Source: Microstegium vimineum (taxonomy: Eukaryota; Streptophyta; Magnoliopsida; Poales; Poaceae). From it: a stretch of 64,000 nt of DNA. The position numbers and the translations under genes are program-made. Under the pieces are notes generated by a model. It did not search any database. It was not told where the DNA came from and saw only the letters and a list, made by a program, of their open reading frames with translations. This document shows, piece after piece, positions 23,001 to 35,027 of this stretch. How positions within the stretch are numbered: the first letter of the stretch is position 1; each line of letters begins with the position of its first letter. Location of the stretch: positions 54,634,693 to 54,698,692 of the forward strand of contig CM039122.1 of assembly GCA_022036555.1 (NCBI GenBank), given 5' to 3'.

Positions 23001-25407
23001 TAATGCTTATAGTAGGAAATGATGTTGCCTGTGCCATCAGTTGAATGGATATCAATTGCTTTTAGTCCTAGTTTTTGGCTGAGCAATTGACAAATAATGC
23101 AGATACTTTTCCTGATCTTTTTCCTTCATGCTGCAGCTTGCGGTATTTGTATGCGACGATGTGCCGAAGGTTGTTCTTGGAGATCCTTGGAGGTTTCGAC
23201 AGATACTGACAAATTTGGTTGGCAATGCAGTCAAAGTAAGCAGCCAATTTTGGCATCCTCACACTACAACTTCGAATGATGTTGGTTAAAGTCTTACATA
23301 AGTCTGTCATCAAATACATTCAGAAAATGCACTGATATATCTATTGTCTGTTCCAGTTCACAGAACGAGGTCATGTATTTGTGCGGGTCTGTTTGGCTGA
23401 GAACTTAAATATGGAAGCCAATCAGGTCCTGCATGGAACCATGAATGGGAAAGATGGTAAAGTTGAGTCAACATCTAATTGCGCCTTCAATACTTTGAGT
23501 GGGTTTGAAGCGGCGGACAGACGGAATAGTTGGCAATATTTTAAGCTGCTCCTCTCTAATAAGGAGTCGCTTTTGGATGATCTTGAGTGCGAAAATTCTA
23601 ATCAATGTGATTCAGACCATGTCACACTAGCGATAAGTATTGAGGACACAGGTGTTGGGATACCATTGCAAGCACAAGATCGTGTTTTTACACCTTTTAT
23701 GCAGGCTGATAGTTCAACTTCAAGGAATTATGGTGGTACTGGCATTGGTTTAAGCATCAGCAAGTGTCTAGCTGAACTTATGGGTGGGCAGATAAGTTTC
23801 ACCAGCCGTCCTTTTGTTGGAAGCACATTCACATTCTCAGCCACACTGAAGCGCTCATACAAAGATATTTCAGTTGATTCAAGTAGGACCTTGTCAGAAG
23901 CACTACCAACTGCTTTTAAAGGAATGAAGGCCATCTTGGTAGATGGGAGACCTGTACGCAGTGCTGTTACAAGATATCACCTCAAGAGGTTGGGAATAAT
24001 TGTTCAAGTTGTGAACAATATGAGTGCGGTAGTAAAAGCTTTCCCTGGACAAAATGGAGCAACTGTTTCTAGGTGAGTGTTCTCTAAGTTATTTTATTAA
24101 ATGCTGGAGATACAATTGGATGAGCAAGGATTCACATTTCAGTACTTTTTAGTTTTTTTACCTTACGTGGAGGCTCCTTCAACCTCGAGCCTTAGACGTG
24201 GAATGGGAGTAGGGCACATTTCTTTTATAAATTGTGTGACTAAAGATTTGAACTCAAGACCTGGCCTTGCTGCCATGTAGAGCTGCATGCACTGACGGCC
24301 TCAACAAAACCCTTAAGCTGGTGGGGAAGGAAGACTTATATTTTACTAGATATCATAGATATACCGTCTATGTAATCAGCCCGTCCAGAATAAGAGCTTT
24401 ATTGAAAAAAGTACAAAGGACTCTAAAATCCCTGGCTGTGCTGTTATTCTCAAATTGTTTTCGAGAATAGCATAAAACAAAGCGCCATAATCTGCACTTT
24501 ATACGTTGTCTGTATGACCTTTGAAATCATCCTATTTATTTTCTTGTAGGGAAAAGGCAACCATGCTTTTTATTGAGAGTGACTTCTGGAGGCCTGAAAC
24601 AGATGTTCAGTTATTGAACCATCTACGTGAACACAAGAATGGTCTGTTGTCTGATGCGCCTAAGGTAGTTCTTTTGGTAACCTCTGAAGCTGACAAGGAC
24701 AATTATGGATCTATATTTGATATTGTGATGTGTAAGCCTATAAGGGCAAGCACAATTGCTTCATCTATTCAACAAATACTCAAAGTAGAGATGCCCGAAA
24801 GAAAAGAAAATCAAAATCGGCCGTCATTTCTTCGTAGCTTGCTGGTTGGAAGAACATATTGGTCGTAGATGACAATAAGTCAATCTCAGAGTTGCCGCAG
24901 CTGCACTCAAGAAGTACGGTGCTAATGTAAGCTGTGTTGAAAGTGGCAAGGATGCTATCAGTCTACTTCATCCCCCACATTGCTTTGATGCATGTTTTAT
25001 GGATGTTCAGATGCCAGAGATGGATGGGTATGAATTAAATAAATAAACTTATTTGCCATTTCCATCCTGCTGTTTGAGCTTTGTTTGCTAGTTGAAGTAA
25101 AAATCTTCCAACTGATCATCACTTCTCAATTATTTCTTTTTGTAGGTTTGAGGCAACCAGACAAATAAGGCAAATGGAGATGACAGGTAATGAGGAAAGG
25201 AAGAACAAGTTGGCTTTGACTGAAGGCTTGACATTTGTTGAGTACCATTTGCCTGTTCTGGCAATGACAGCCGATGTTATCCAGGCAACTTATGAAGAGT
25301 GTATAAAATCGGGAATGGATGGATATGTATCTAAACCCTTCGACGAGGAGCAGCTATACCAAGCAGTCTCCAGACTAGTAGTGGGAACGACGGATTCAGC
25401 TGTTTAA
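20024..25407 (+). CDS. AHK4: cytokinin receptor histidine kinase, AHK4/CRE1-like, frameshifted in the receiver exon
   Basis: Eleven exons with GT-AG introns: 20024-20299, 21152-21385, 21486-21655, 22053-22271, 22353-22539, 22626-22677, 22759-22988, 23137-23235, 23357-24072, 24550-25027, 25146-25407. The family senses cytokinin at the ER or plasma membrane and starts a His-Asp phosphorelay through HPt proteins to response regulators. Order: TM1 (about residues 17-34); CHASE ligand domain (about 75-290) with RTSFERPLL and VYDVTNAS; TM2 (about 313-333); kinase core with phospho-acceptor His369 in FLATVSHEIRTPMNG; N box GNAVKFTE; G1 DTGVGIP (586-592); G2 GGTGIGLS (615-622); a pseudo-receiver (about 728-820); and the receiver with DACFMDVQMPEMDG and YVSKPF. 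Exon phases agree throughout except exon 10, which is two bases short (near 24850 and 24879). As given, translation stops at 24866-24868 after about 833 residues instead of about 974. The start ATG is the first in frame and gives the short basic N-terminus MGGKYSG. Similarity throughout favours AHK4 over AHK2/AHK3. Confidence 0.93.
24848..24882 (+). other. two single-base deficits at the start of the receiver domain
   Basis: The reading frame is LRSLLVG up to about 24849. It then needs one extra base (a run of A) to read NILVVDDNK, and one more (a run of G) near 24879-24880 to read NLRVAAAALKKYG. After that the frame is open to the exon end and matches the expected splice phase. Without these bases the TAG at 24866-24868 ends translation. 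Both sites lie in short homopolymers. Confidence 0.85.
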
Positions 25408-26449
25408 TGTTCAAAATGCAATGGATCTGACTTCTCATTCAGCGAAGTAAAGCATCACCGTCTTTGCTTCTGTCCAGCTGACTCTAACCCTTAACAGTGG
25501 TCTGACATTGCCTCTCACAACACTAGATGAAAAAGATGAAAGTGCCGTGAGCTGGCTATGCATCACAGATGAAGTTGCTGCGCCAGCCCAGAGGAGTGTA
25601 GGTAGATCACCCTGTAACTCTTTGATGTTTATAGGCTGTTGTATCTTCTGACAATTCATTGAAAATACCACGTCTCGTTGCAATCCCTAGTTTCAGAACT
25701 GCCCTCCCCTGTTGTCTGCCTCGCATGATCCATAAAAGTGTTTGGAGTGTATTCCTTCAGAGCGGAGGTAAAAGGGTAAATTTGTTGTAGGTTAGGTCTG
25801 CAGGACTACTGTTTTTAGCTGTTTTATTGCGGAAGAAAAACAATGTAGGACATATTTTTTACTGTTTTGTTTTGTTGTGAGAGAAAAAACATTGTACGAG
25901 AGCTGATAAGTTGAAGCGAAGGCGGTTAAATGGCTGGGTACCAGATACCAATTCTGTTTGCTACAAGAGACCAGGGAATCGGCGACTCCTTGCCTAGCGC
26001 CGCCGACACCGTCCACAACTGTTGGACCTTTCTTTTTGTCTAGTATCTCGCTGGGACCTAAGAAAGTGGGGATATATTATTTTTAATAAGTTTTATCTTA
26101 ATAGATCGAGACATTAGGGTTGGTGTCCCTTTATATTAAATTTTTTGGTATTAGAGTTTTATCTCTGTGACGTGAAAGGGAAGTGTGAATTTGTCTTTAT
26201 AGCGGCTCCGTTGAATATGAAGACCACAACCTAAACGATAGTAGCTTTTTTCTCATCCTTCGATGGCAGAAAGAAGATATAGTAAAAAAGTTTTTCAAAT
26301 CCGTCGCTTCTTTCTCACTCTTTAGTAGCAGAAAGAAGGAACATACAAAGAAGTTCCCCAATTCAGTCTAGAACGTTGGTCGTCATTTGTTTGCGATCAT
26401 CCACACTGTAAAACATCTTACCTTAGGTTAGATTTTGAGTTGTGTTGTT
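25408..26449. other. 3' flank of the histidine kinase gene
   Basis: The first few hundred bases after the stop are probably 3' UTR. I did not find a clear polyadenylation signal. From about 26050 the sequence is AT-rich and contains TATTAAATTTTTTGGTATTAGAG, a phrase that looks repeat-derived. No gene is visible. The stretch ends at the CATAG duplicated by the retrotransposon. Confidence 0.5.
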
Positions 26450-26454
26450 CATAG

Positions 26455-29400
26455 TGTAACACCCGAAAATTTGAATTCTGAAAATAAGTTCAGATTGATT
26501 TAATTTTGAATTTTGTGCTCATAAAAATTTAGGAAACTAAAAACATTTTCATAAAATTAAAAATTGCCTTAGAGTTAGCAACCTTTGCTTGAGCATTCAT
26601 GCCTTTGCATTGAGTTTTATTGTATGGAGTGGTTTTGTTCAAAACTCCCAAAAAGAAATTTCAAAATGTTTCGAAAATGCTTTTGGAAAACAAAACAAAA
26701 GGAAAAGAAAAATAAAATAGAAAACCCTTTTGGCCCAACCGCACCCTCCTCCCCCCCCCCCCCCCCCCCCCTTCCTTCCTCGGTTGCGGCCTGCCCGCCA
26801 ACTCCTCTGCTCGGCCCAGTGCGCCTCCCTTCCTCTTTCCTCTCTGGCCCAGCAGCGCCTTAGGCCCGACTCCACCCTCCCTTTCTCACTTGGGCCGTTC
26901 GGCCAGGCTGGCCCAGCCGCAGGAGCGCCCCCCTCTCTTCTCTCTGCAACCGACAGCCCGGCCCCGCATGTCGGTGCCATCCCCCTCCTCTGGCTCGTCT
27001 CGTCGTGGGACTCTGCTTCGAGTCCGGCTCGGCACCGTGTCGTGGCGTGCTACGCACGGACTCCGTCCCTCTCGTCTCCCCTTAAATAGCGGATGAGACC
27101 CGCCTCCCTATCCCCATCTATTTTTTTCCTTTGCACCTTGCCCTAGAGCCGCAGAGGCGACGCGCCACGAAGACGGAAGCCGCCGTCGCCATTGACGTCA
27201 CTGGAGCTCCCTCGCTGCCCACCTGCTCTCCTCCTCCTGTCGGAGCAAGGTGAGGAACCGCGCGAGCACCCACGCCTGTTCAATTTTGCCTCGGGTCGCC
27301 CTCACCGGCCTGTGTCGACATTCACAGAGAGGCCGCAATCGCACGTCGTCGTCGACAACCGCCTCCGGTGCTCCTCTGTCCGCGTAAAGCGCCGTGGTGG
27401 GTTCGCGGAACACCCCTGTACCTCACCCCGCGCTCAATTTCTCCTCTCCTTGCCCTCATTGGTCTGTCGCCGTTCCCAGTGGAGTCCACGCCACCCCGTC
27501 GTGCCGTGGTCCGCCCCCGTCGCTCTACCGCCTCGCAAAGCCCGTGGGTGAGTTCGCGATCTCCCCCTCTTCATCTCGGTTCCCTCGGTTTCCTTTTTAG
27601 TGGTCTGTAGGCCGAGAACCGCCCGCGCCGACGAGCTTCCCGCCGGAAGCTATGGAGCGCCGCCGCGCCATCGCCTGTTCCTTGGCCGACAACCCTCTGT
27701 TCCCGACCGGCCCATCCCCTCCCTCTCTTCTTTCTATTTGCAACCGTCCGATCGCAGACGAACGGATGAGATTAGAAGATACCCCTTCGCGGGTAATCTT
27801 GTTAAAGAGACCGTGGAGGATTTGGGTCTCAACCCGCCGTCCAAGGCGCCTTCTTTGACTACGTTTTCGCCACTGGAAAGCGTACTCGTGTTCGGATATG
27901 TTTTTATTTCAAAATAAATGGAAAATCATATTTACAGATTTGCCACCGAATTTGAAAACCTTATAAAATCTTTGTTTTAAATCTGTTTTGACCCAAACAA
28001 GTTGCGTTAGATCCGTAATTTCAAGATCTATCTAATGGTGTAGTTTTCATCTATGTTATATGCTTTTGAAAATAAAGTTTAGATTAATCCTTTTTAATGA
28101 GTTAATCTTATATAGAAAATCTTGTTTAATTTATAACTCTCTCGTTCTAGATCCGTTTTGTCCCGTTCGAGTTGCGTTGGTTTCGTAACGATAAGATCTA
28201 CCTGGTAGTAACAGTAATAAATATGTTTTATTCTTTCAAGTAAAATGATAATTGATTAATCTATAAGCAATGGTTTTCCAATTAAAACAAATTAGGGTTT
28301 CCACCTCAGCTTTTCATAAAATAATATATACCTAGTTTAATCTTGTTTTCCAAGAAAATATAATGTGAATTAATTCAGTTGGGTATTTCTCTGAAGTATC
28401 CAATACATGCTTTTTATATAGATAAAATAAATGAAGCCTAGTTTTCTTTTTAAAGTTAATCTTTCGGTAGTCGTTCTTTCCCGTTATAGATCCGATTAGC
28501 GTGTTTCTCGCGTCTGTGTGATCGTAGAAAGACGTAGATTTATTTTAAAGCTCTTTTCATTGATTGGTGTATTGCTCTAAATAGATCCATTGTATGTTAT
28601 GTATGTTTGTTCAGCTGCTTGTGTGGTGTTTCCTATCTTGTCCAATCGGTGAGTGTTACGTGGAGATCAGGAAGAAGCCATCAGAAGTTTGAGAATCAGT
28701 TGAAGAAAGGATCTAAGTGTTTAAGGCAAGTATAGCATGGGATCTTCCTTGTTACCTATACACTTTAATATCATTTAATTCATATGCATGTGTCTACCTT
28801 GTTACCCGTAAGGATTACCTAGATTTGATATCCTGTGCCTTGTCACCTTTGAGGGTTTGCATATGGGTAGCTCGTGCTAGTGCTCATAAAGAATAACCAT
28901 GATCTTGTAACTTGACTAATGATATATGCAATAACGATAAAAGATGACTTTTTAGCAACATCGACTATAGGTGGAACATCAGGAACTCACACCTGTGTTC
29001 TCACTCATAGGGATATTTCTGTAAGAGATTACCCCGAGAAAACAGTACTACCATAAGCTAATGGGCTCTGGCTTGACTCAGTATTAGACTTTTGCTAGTT
29101 TGTGGCAACTTACCTGAGAGGGCGCAAGAAGGGCTCTGAGAAAGTGGGGACTTGGTCTGCCAGAAGGTGCGCTGCGGTGACTTCTGGGAGGGGAGTTCTT
29201 ACAATCTCGTTAAAGGGAACTTGTAGCGGGTTGTTACCTATTAGTGGAATCTGTGAACGGTCTCGTAGTGAACCCTGCCGGCCTACCTTGGAAGTGGGTT
29301 AAGAGGGTCGTGTCCTCGGGCGAAAGGGCAATTCACGACTTGTGGGTAAATATGTACACCTCTGCGCAGAGTTAAAAACTATCATGATAGCCGTGCTCAC

Positions 29401-29965
29401 GGTTACGAGTGGCTTGGGCTCCTTACTGTGTGATGTCCTTATGTCATGGCTCATCAGTTGTTATTTGTTATTGATTATTGTGACTTGTTCATATAAGCAT
29501 TATATCTTGTTCACCTGATCATGTGGTTATTTGGGCTTATGTTGAACTTGATGCTACTCCTCTGCTAAAATTATGACTTATTAAAAGCTGATGCAGTTAA
29601 ACCCGTGTCTATCCTTTTCGAGCCTCATGAACCCCATGTTATCTTGTTGAGTACGACATGTACTTACGCTTGCTTTATTTTCAATACTTGGATAAAAATC
29701 CCGGATGGGTACCAGTTTGCAAGAGTTGGAAAAGATAGGCTTGTGATCAACCAGTCAGTTGGTCCCTATGGAGTGGGAGTCTTCACCCGAAGTTCGGAGT
29801 CGTCTTTCCGTTGTTCGTTGTGTTGAGGTTATCCTTTGACCTTATATGTTATATATTTAAGTATTGTCTTTTGATATCCCTTAATTTGTGGCTATATGTG
29901 AGATTTGACTTCCTGGGCTCACATATGGTGTACATCTAGTTTTGTTCTTAAAACCGGGTGTGACA
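26455..29965 (+). repeat. 5' LTR, 3511 bp
   Basis: It begins TGTAACACCCG and ends CCGGGTGTGACA, imperfect TG...CA inverted termini. The interior has a GC-rich block (26750-27700) with a 21-bp C run at 26751-26771, followed by AT-rich sequence. Several frames of 60-120 codons occur in the GC block and again at 29605-29826. None resembles a protein, and the last is repeated in the 3' LTR simply because the LTR is. Confidence 0.92.
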
Positions 29966-29968
29966 AAT

Positions 29969-29980
29969 TGGTATCGGAGC
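29969..29980 (+). promoter_or_regulatory. primer binding site, initiator tRNA-Met
   Basis: TGGTATCGGAGC starts three bases after the 5' LTR. It matches the complement of the plant initiator methionine tRNA 3' end (TGGTATCAGAGC) with one mismatch. This is where reverse transcription of the element would be primed and is typical of gypsy and copia elements in plants. Confidence 0.88.
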
Positions 29981-30395
29981 AATGCTGACTGTAGGACGCA
30001 AACCTAGATAGAACTGGTCATCGTAGCAAGCTCTTAACCTTGTCTAGTTCTTGCTTTTCCTCTAACCTTGATATTTTCTTAAAATTATGCTCCCTCTTTC
30101 TCCTTTCTTTTAAAATACCCTTGACTCAAGTCTAAATCCTTTCTCTCTTTGTCTCTAAGATGGATCATAACGAGATGCCAGCAAGCCCAGAGATCTGAAA
30201 GACCAAGCAATGTCACCTTTGATCACGTTTGACAAGGAGAAGCTATCAACTATGCAGAATCAAGTACCTAAAGAAACAACTCGACAACAACACTTACCTC
30301 CAGGACAGATCAATGTGCCAAGGTCCCATAGGGAATAGGCGCAAGGAAGTAAAATACAGCGGAACTACAGCGAAGGCAAGTTGTACCACGTGGAT

Positions 30396-31397
30396 ATGTC
30401 TACAATTCCTGGAGCAAAGAAGGTCGTGTATGGTTTGATTCGAGTAGGCTCAGCAAATGCCATGGTTCTATTTGACCCAAGAGCCACGCATTCGTTCATC
30501 TCTACGAAGTTGGTAGAGGATCAAAAGATAGTGTCATTGCCAATGAAGAAACCAGTGATAGTTCAATCCCCAATTGGAGAAATGACGACAAACCATATAT
30601 GCCCAAAGGTTAAACTTAATATAAGAGGTGTGGACCTTGCAACGAATCTTATTGTGTTGAAGCTCTCAGAGATCGATGTTATCCTCGAAATGGGATGGTT
30701 CTCCGCTTGTAAAGGGGTGATCAATGGTGCCCAGCATTTAGTACAGCTAACCACACCGTCAGGAGAAAGGATTGAATATGAGGGAATACAACCTTTGATC
30801 AAGGAATATGAGGCTACCGCCTTTAAAAGTGGGAACAGTAAAAAGCATGAAGTTCTGAATCAATGCCAGTGTTGTAAGCATTATGGAGTTGTTTGTCTTC
30901 AAAACAAGCCTCATAAAGGGGAATTCAAGATGAATCTGAACTATGAAGCCAATGATGACAAGAAGAGGAAGGCTACCTCATATGAGTCACCATCAGTGAA
31001 CAACCCACCTTTGAGTTCAACTCCTTTGCCACATCTAGTTTGGAATCCTAGTCAGATAGATCCAAAGGGTAAAGAGTTAGAAGTTTCTCAAGCTCAATCT
31101 ATTTTTGGTGAGGTATGCATAGATGGATGGACAATCACTTGTACGGAATTCCAACCCCGAAGGGCCAAGCGAGCTAGAAAGCGGATCGGTCAAATGAAGA
31201 TGAACCCCCATAGCCCGCAAGATAACAACACACGAAGCAACAATTCAGAAAAGCATGACAATACCAAAGATCTATCTCGAAATGTGTGTTATCGTTGCCG
31301 ACAGGAGAAGCAATCAAAGGACCATGGAAGCAATCAAGTCACTACAGGAATATCGTCAGTCGGTGTTAGCGTCACGCATCATGAAGGAAGATCTTAA
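30396..31397 (+). pseudogene. gag-protease remnant of the gypsy element
   Basis: An open frame of 333 codons from the first ATG. Its frame extends upstream as GKLYHVDM, the usual lead-in to the protease, until an in-frame TAG near 30336. The N-terminal half resembles a retropepsin-like aspartic protease: a VGSANAMVLFD...ATHSFIS strand, QSPIGE, and a DVILEMGWFSACKGVI C-terminal motif. The catalytic box normally reads D-S/T-G-A but here is D-P-R-A, so activity is very unlikely. The second half is basic and Lys/Ser/Asn-rich with CYRCRQEKQ near the end and does not continue into reverse transcriptase. I treat it as a dead protein relic. It is an endogenous plant retrotransposon, not an infectious virus. 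Confidence 0.85.
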
Positions 31398-32475
31398 TAC
31401 CTATCACCTCTCTAGGAGTATATGTCCCTTGTGTAATAAAACGCTAGTACCAAAGTCGAGTCAAGTCTGTGTGCCTTGTGAACCTTTGGTGTTTGATTGG
31501 TTTGTCTTAATGTCAATGCTTGATTTGTATTTTTGTAATGAGTGCAATGATCTTGTGGGATTTCTCCACAACTTCATTTAGCTTATAGGCCTAAAGTTGT
31601 AAATGGTTGGGTTCTCTTGTTTCCTGCTTTCTCTATCCTCTCTCAATCTATCGTGATCATCTTATCTCCTGTTGTCTCTATCCTATCTTTTCTGGAGCAA
31701 TCTGTCTTTATCATCTTACATCTCTGTTTGTTGGAAGTCAAAAATCATGAAACAAATTCTGGAGAAAAGTAGACTTCCATACCTTTCTCCGACCGCAAGA
31801 ATCACCTTCACAGCTGTTATGGTTGGGAGCTGCGAAATTCACAAGAAGACACAACAGTGCTGTTTGGAACCTGGAACAGTTTCGGTTGGTTGCTGTTTTC
31901 GACCACCGTAACGACACATTCTGGAGAAGTGTGTTATAAGGAAGTTGGAGATAATTTTATAACCTTTTCCAACGGTTTAAAATTCAACTTCATTGGATCA
32001 ACAGAACTCTAGTGATGGTTGATTTACTAAGCTGCTGTTTTGCAACTAGTGTGGAAAATTATGGTTTAATTGTTTCTGCACCTACACACAAGTTCTCGGG
32101 AGTGGCAGAAGGACATGAAGATAGTAAGTTTCACTCAAAACAAAATGCAAGCTACCCTTGGATTCCCTTAGTCCAATCTTTCTTAAGGGGGTAGCCAACT
32201 TGAAGAAGTTGCAATATGGAAGTTGCATACCAATGTCTAGTTTGAAAAGTTTTGCTTATCTTTATGCTCTAGTTCTCAATTGGACATCATGTAAAGCTTC
32301 ATGTAAGGAAACTATGAATGGACAGTTTCTAATGCAGATATATGTTCTAAACAGATGGATGCTACACGGGAAGACACTTCACAAAATGTAAAAAGGAATG
32401 TTCCCAACCCTGATCCTCCATCTACAGAACAAGCTTTGATGACACAAACTCAACCGCTGCAGTTTCTTGCTCAAA
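31398..32475 (+). other. non-coding internal region of the gypsy element
   Basis: In place of the pol genes there is about 1.1 kb of AT-rich DNA with only short open frames, which match nothing I recognise. There is no polypurine tract next to the truncated 3' LTR. A deletion apparently removed the tract together with the first 2.8 kb of that LTR. Confidence 0.7.
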
Positions 32476-33182
32476 TCTCGTAGTGAACCCTGTCGGCCTA
32501 CCTTGGAAGTGGGTTAAGAGGGTCGCGTCCTCGGGCGAAAGGGCAATTCACGACTTGTGGGTAAAGATGTACACCTCTGCGCAAAGTTAAAAACTATCAT
32601 GATAGCCGTGCTCACGGTTACGAGTAGCTTGGGCTCCTTACTGTGTGATGTCCTTATGTCATGGCTCATCAGTTGTTATTTGTTATTGATTATTGTGACT
32701 TGTTCATATAAGCATTATATCTTGTTCACATGATCATGTGGTTATTTGGGCTTATGTTGAACTTGATGCTACTCCTCTGCTAAAATTATGACTTATTAAA
32801 AGTTGATGCAGTTAAACCCGTGTCTATCCTTTTTGAGCCTCATGAACCCCATGTTATCTTGTTGAGTACGACATGTACTTACGCTTGCTTTATTTTCAAT
32901 ACTTGGATAAAAATCCCGGATGGGTACCAGTTTGCAAGAGTTGGAAAAGATAGGCTTGTGATCAACCAGTCAGTTGGTCCCTGTGGAGTTGCAGTCTTCA
33001 CCCGAAGTTCGGAGTCGTCTTTCCGTTGTTCGTTGTGTTGAGGTTATCCTTTGACCTTATATGTTATATATTTAAGTATTGTCTTTTGATATCCCCTTAA
33101 TTTGTGGCTATATGTGAGATTTGACTTCCTGGGCTCACATATGGTGTACATCTGATTTTGTTCTTAAAACCGGGGTGTGACA
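32476..33182 (+). repeat. truncated 3' LTR, 707 bp
   Basis: Homology to the 5' LTR begins abruptly at TCTCGTAGTGAACCCTG (32476, matching 29261) and continues to the LTR end at GTGTGACA. About a dozen substitutions and two one-base indels are visible. The left 2.8 kb of this LTR is missing. Confidence 0.92.
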
Positions 33183-33889
33183 CATAGCATGGACAATATT
33201 TTGTAATCTAGAATGTATGTAGCATGTTGATGTATCGATGTATCATATAATATAATATATTCTACTTTTATCGGAAAAAAGATACTATGACTAAGGATGC
33301 AAGCGGCGTGGTTGTCGCTTGAACCCGCAAAAATTAAGTCTATATGTGTGTTCGCGGGCTAGCCCACTTACATCCCCAACTATGACTATTAAACAATATA
33401 TTGTCTTTTTAAAAAAAAATTAGCAGGAGCACTACTATATCAAACAATATATTTTCTAGTTATGTTTGAGACAAGTTAAAAGTGACTGTTTTTTCCATTA
33501 TAACATAACCTTTAATGGTTATCTAAAAACTACTAAATGTTAATCTGTTATCAAAAAAATATCAACATTGAAGGTTCAACAAATACCAATACTGAACATG
33601 AATGTCCGATTAGGATGAAAAGCTTACGCCTTGCTACGCTTCCTGCGGCTATAAATCGATTGATGTTGTTTTTATCTGTTTTGTTATAATAACTAATAAG
33701 TTATGTTGATAAACCAAATAAGCAGGACGTTAAATTTTTCTGCAATTGCTCCATTTTTTTCTGCAACAGCGGTGGTTCTCCTATTGTGCTGGTGACGTAT
33801 TGTGCGGACCTTCCGGATGTGAGGCTGCAGTGTCACCTCGTGTAACAACCGGATGGTCTACAGTTAGTGCCGTGCGGCGTTCCGAGATC

Positions 33890-34170
33890 AATTGATTTTA
33901 GGCGTTTTAGTTCGCACCCAAAGGCTTTAGGTACTATATTGATTATTTAGACATATGTATGAACTATTAAATATAGATAAAAATAATTAATTATATAATT
34001 TGTATATATTTTGTAAGATGTTTTTAAATCTAATCAGTTTATGATTATATACTAATTGCTACTATAATACATATGTTAATAATAGATTAATTAGATTTAA
34101 TAAATTTGTCTCATGTTTTACGAACAAATTTGATAATTTATTCTTTTTATTAGTATCCGAATACTCACGT
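33890..34170. mobile_element. eroded AT-rich MITE, relative of the element at 2426
   Basis: It keeps the order of blocks seen at 2426-2734: TAAATATAGA, a CTAATCAGTTTATGATTATA segment, TACTATAATACATATGTTAATAATAG, then ATTAGATTTAATAAATTTGTCTC. Both ends are lost, so the limits are approximate. Confidence 0.5.
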
Positions 34171-34906
34171 AACTTACATTCGATGTGGAAAAAAAAACTT
34201 TACCCGCCCTCTATATATATACCGTGCTCCGTGCATACACTGTGCAAGATACTGATGGAATAGCACTGCACTGTATATACGTGTACCGTGCATGTACTGT
34301 GGAAGATACTACTGGCCACTGGCTAGCTTCACTGTTCGTGTTGGCCTCGAGCACAGAAGATCAGTCATAGCAATTACATTTACATGTCTCTCCGGCAAGG
34401 GGACATGGTTCCCGGAGGCCTTGGCACGTCACTTGTCCAATCTGGCAGATCCTGCCCACATCTGTAATTCCAGTGCCATATTTTAATAAATTGTCTTAAT
34501 CCTAGGTTGGGCAGCATATGCAAGTGTTTCTTCTTCTTTAAAGTGTGCATGTTTCTGTTTACTGCATTTGAGCTTGCAAGATGACCTTTTACGGTTCTAT
34601 ATGGTTGTCTCATTCTCGCACACCATGTTGGTACCTGTGACAAAACCTGTCGGTGCACCAAACAAGGACCGGATGCAAATGTCACCAAGTTTTAGCACTA
34701 TAATAATAGGCAGTTATGAGCTCAACCAAGGTCGATGGCACTTTTTTACTCGTTGTTTGTGTATGGCGTGGTTCAGATTGGAAAAAACATTATCCTTTGT
34801 GGCCGGCTGATGCGTTGAGCTTGTGATTGTCGCCGGTCGGGCGGTCGGCGAACCAAACACCAACCACATGCCAATGCAATGCAAGGCCACGATGATTTGG
34901 GGGGGT

Positions 34907-34929
34907 GGGGGGGGGGGGGGGGGGGGGGG
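34907..34929. repeat. 23-bp poly-G tract
   Basis: An uninterrupted run of 23 G, preceded by a further seven G at 34899-34905 with a single T between. Long G runs like this are rare in plant intergenic DNA and are also typical sites of sequencing length error. Confidence 0.95.
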
Positions 34930-35027
34930 AGGTGTTAACTCACTGATTATAGAGCAATACTAAAAGTCCGCAGCATCTTGTCACCTAGTTAGTCCCTGAG
35001 TTTAAGCAACGGCTGTACATCTGATAC

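Larger units (their letters stand above)
26450..33187 (+). mobile_element. non-autonomous Ty3/gypsy LTR retrotransposon
   Basis: The element runs from TGTAACACCC (26455) to GGGTGTGACA (33182) and is flanked by identical 5-bp duplications, CATAG at 26450-26454 and 33183-33187. It has a 3511-bp 5' LTR, a methionine-tRNA primer site, about 2.5 kb of internal DNA coding only a gag-protease remnant, and a truncated 3' LTR of 707 bp. Reverse transcriptase, RNase H and integrase are absent, so it cannot move on its own. The protease segment is of the gypsy gag-asp type, and the long LTRs suggest the Tekay/Del chromovirus side (inference). The two LTRs differ at roughly a dozen positions over the shared 706 bp, which implies a fairly recent insertion. 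Confidence 0.93.

Noticed and set aside
29605..29826. 73-residue ORF repeated at 32820-33041, a possible gene family
   Set aside because: Both copies are the same part of the two LTRs of one retrotransposon, and the repeat is explained by the LTR pair.
30381..30395. Start of the gag-protease frame at the TTG upstream of the ATG
   Set aside because: TTG is not a normal start in plants. The frame simply continues from an upstream gag region broken by a stop near 30336.
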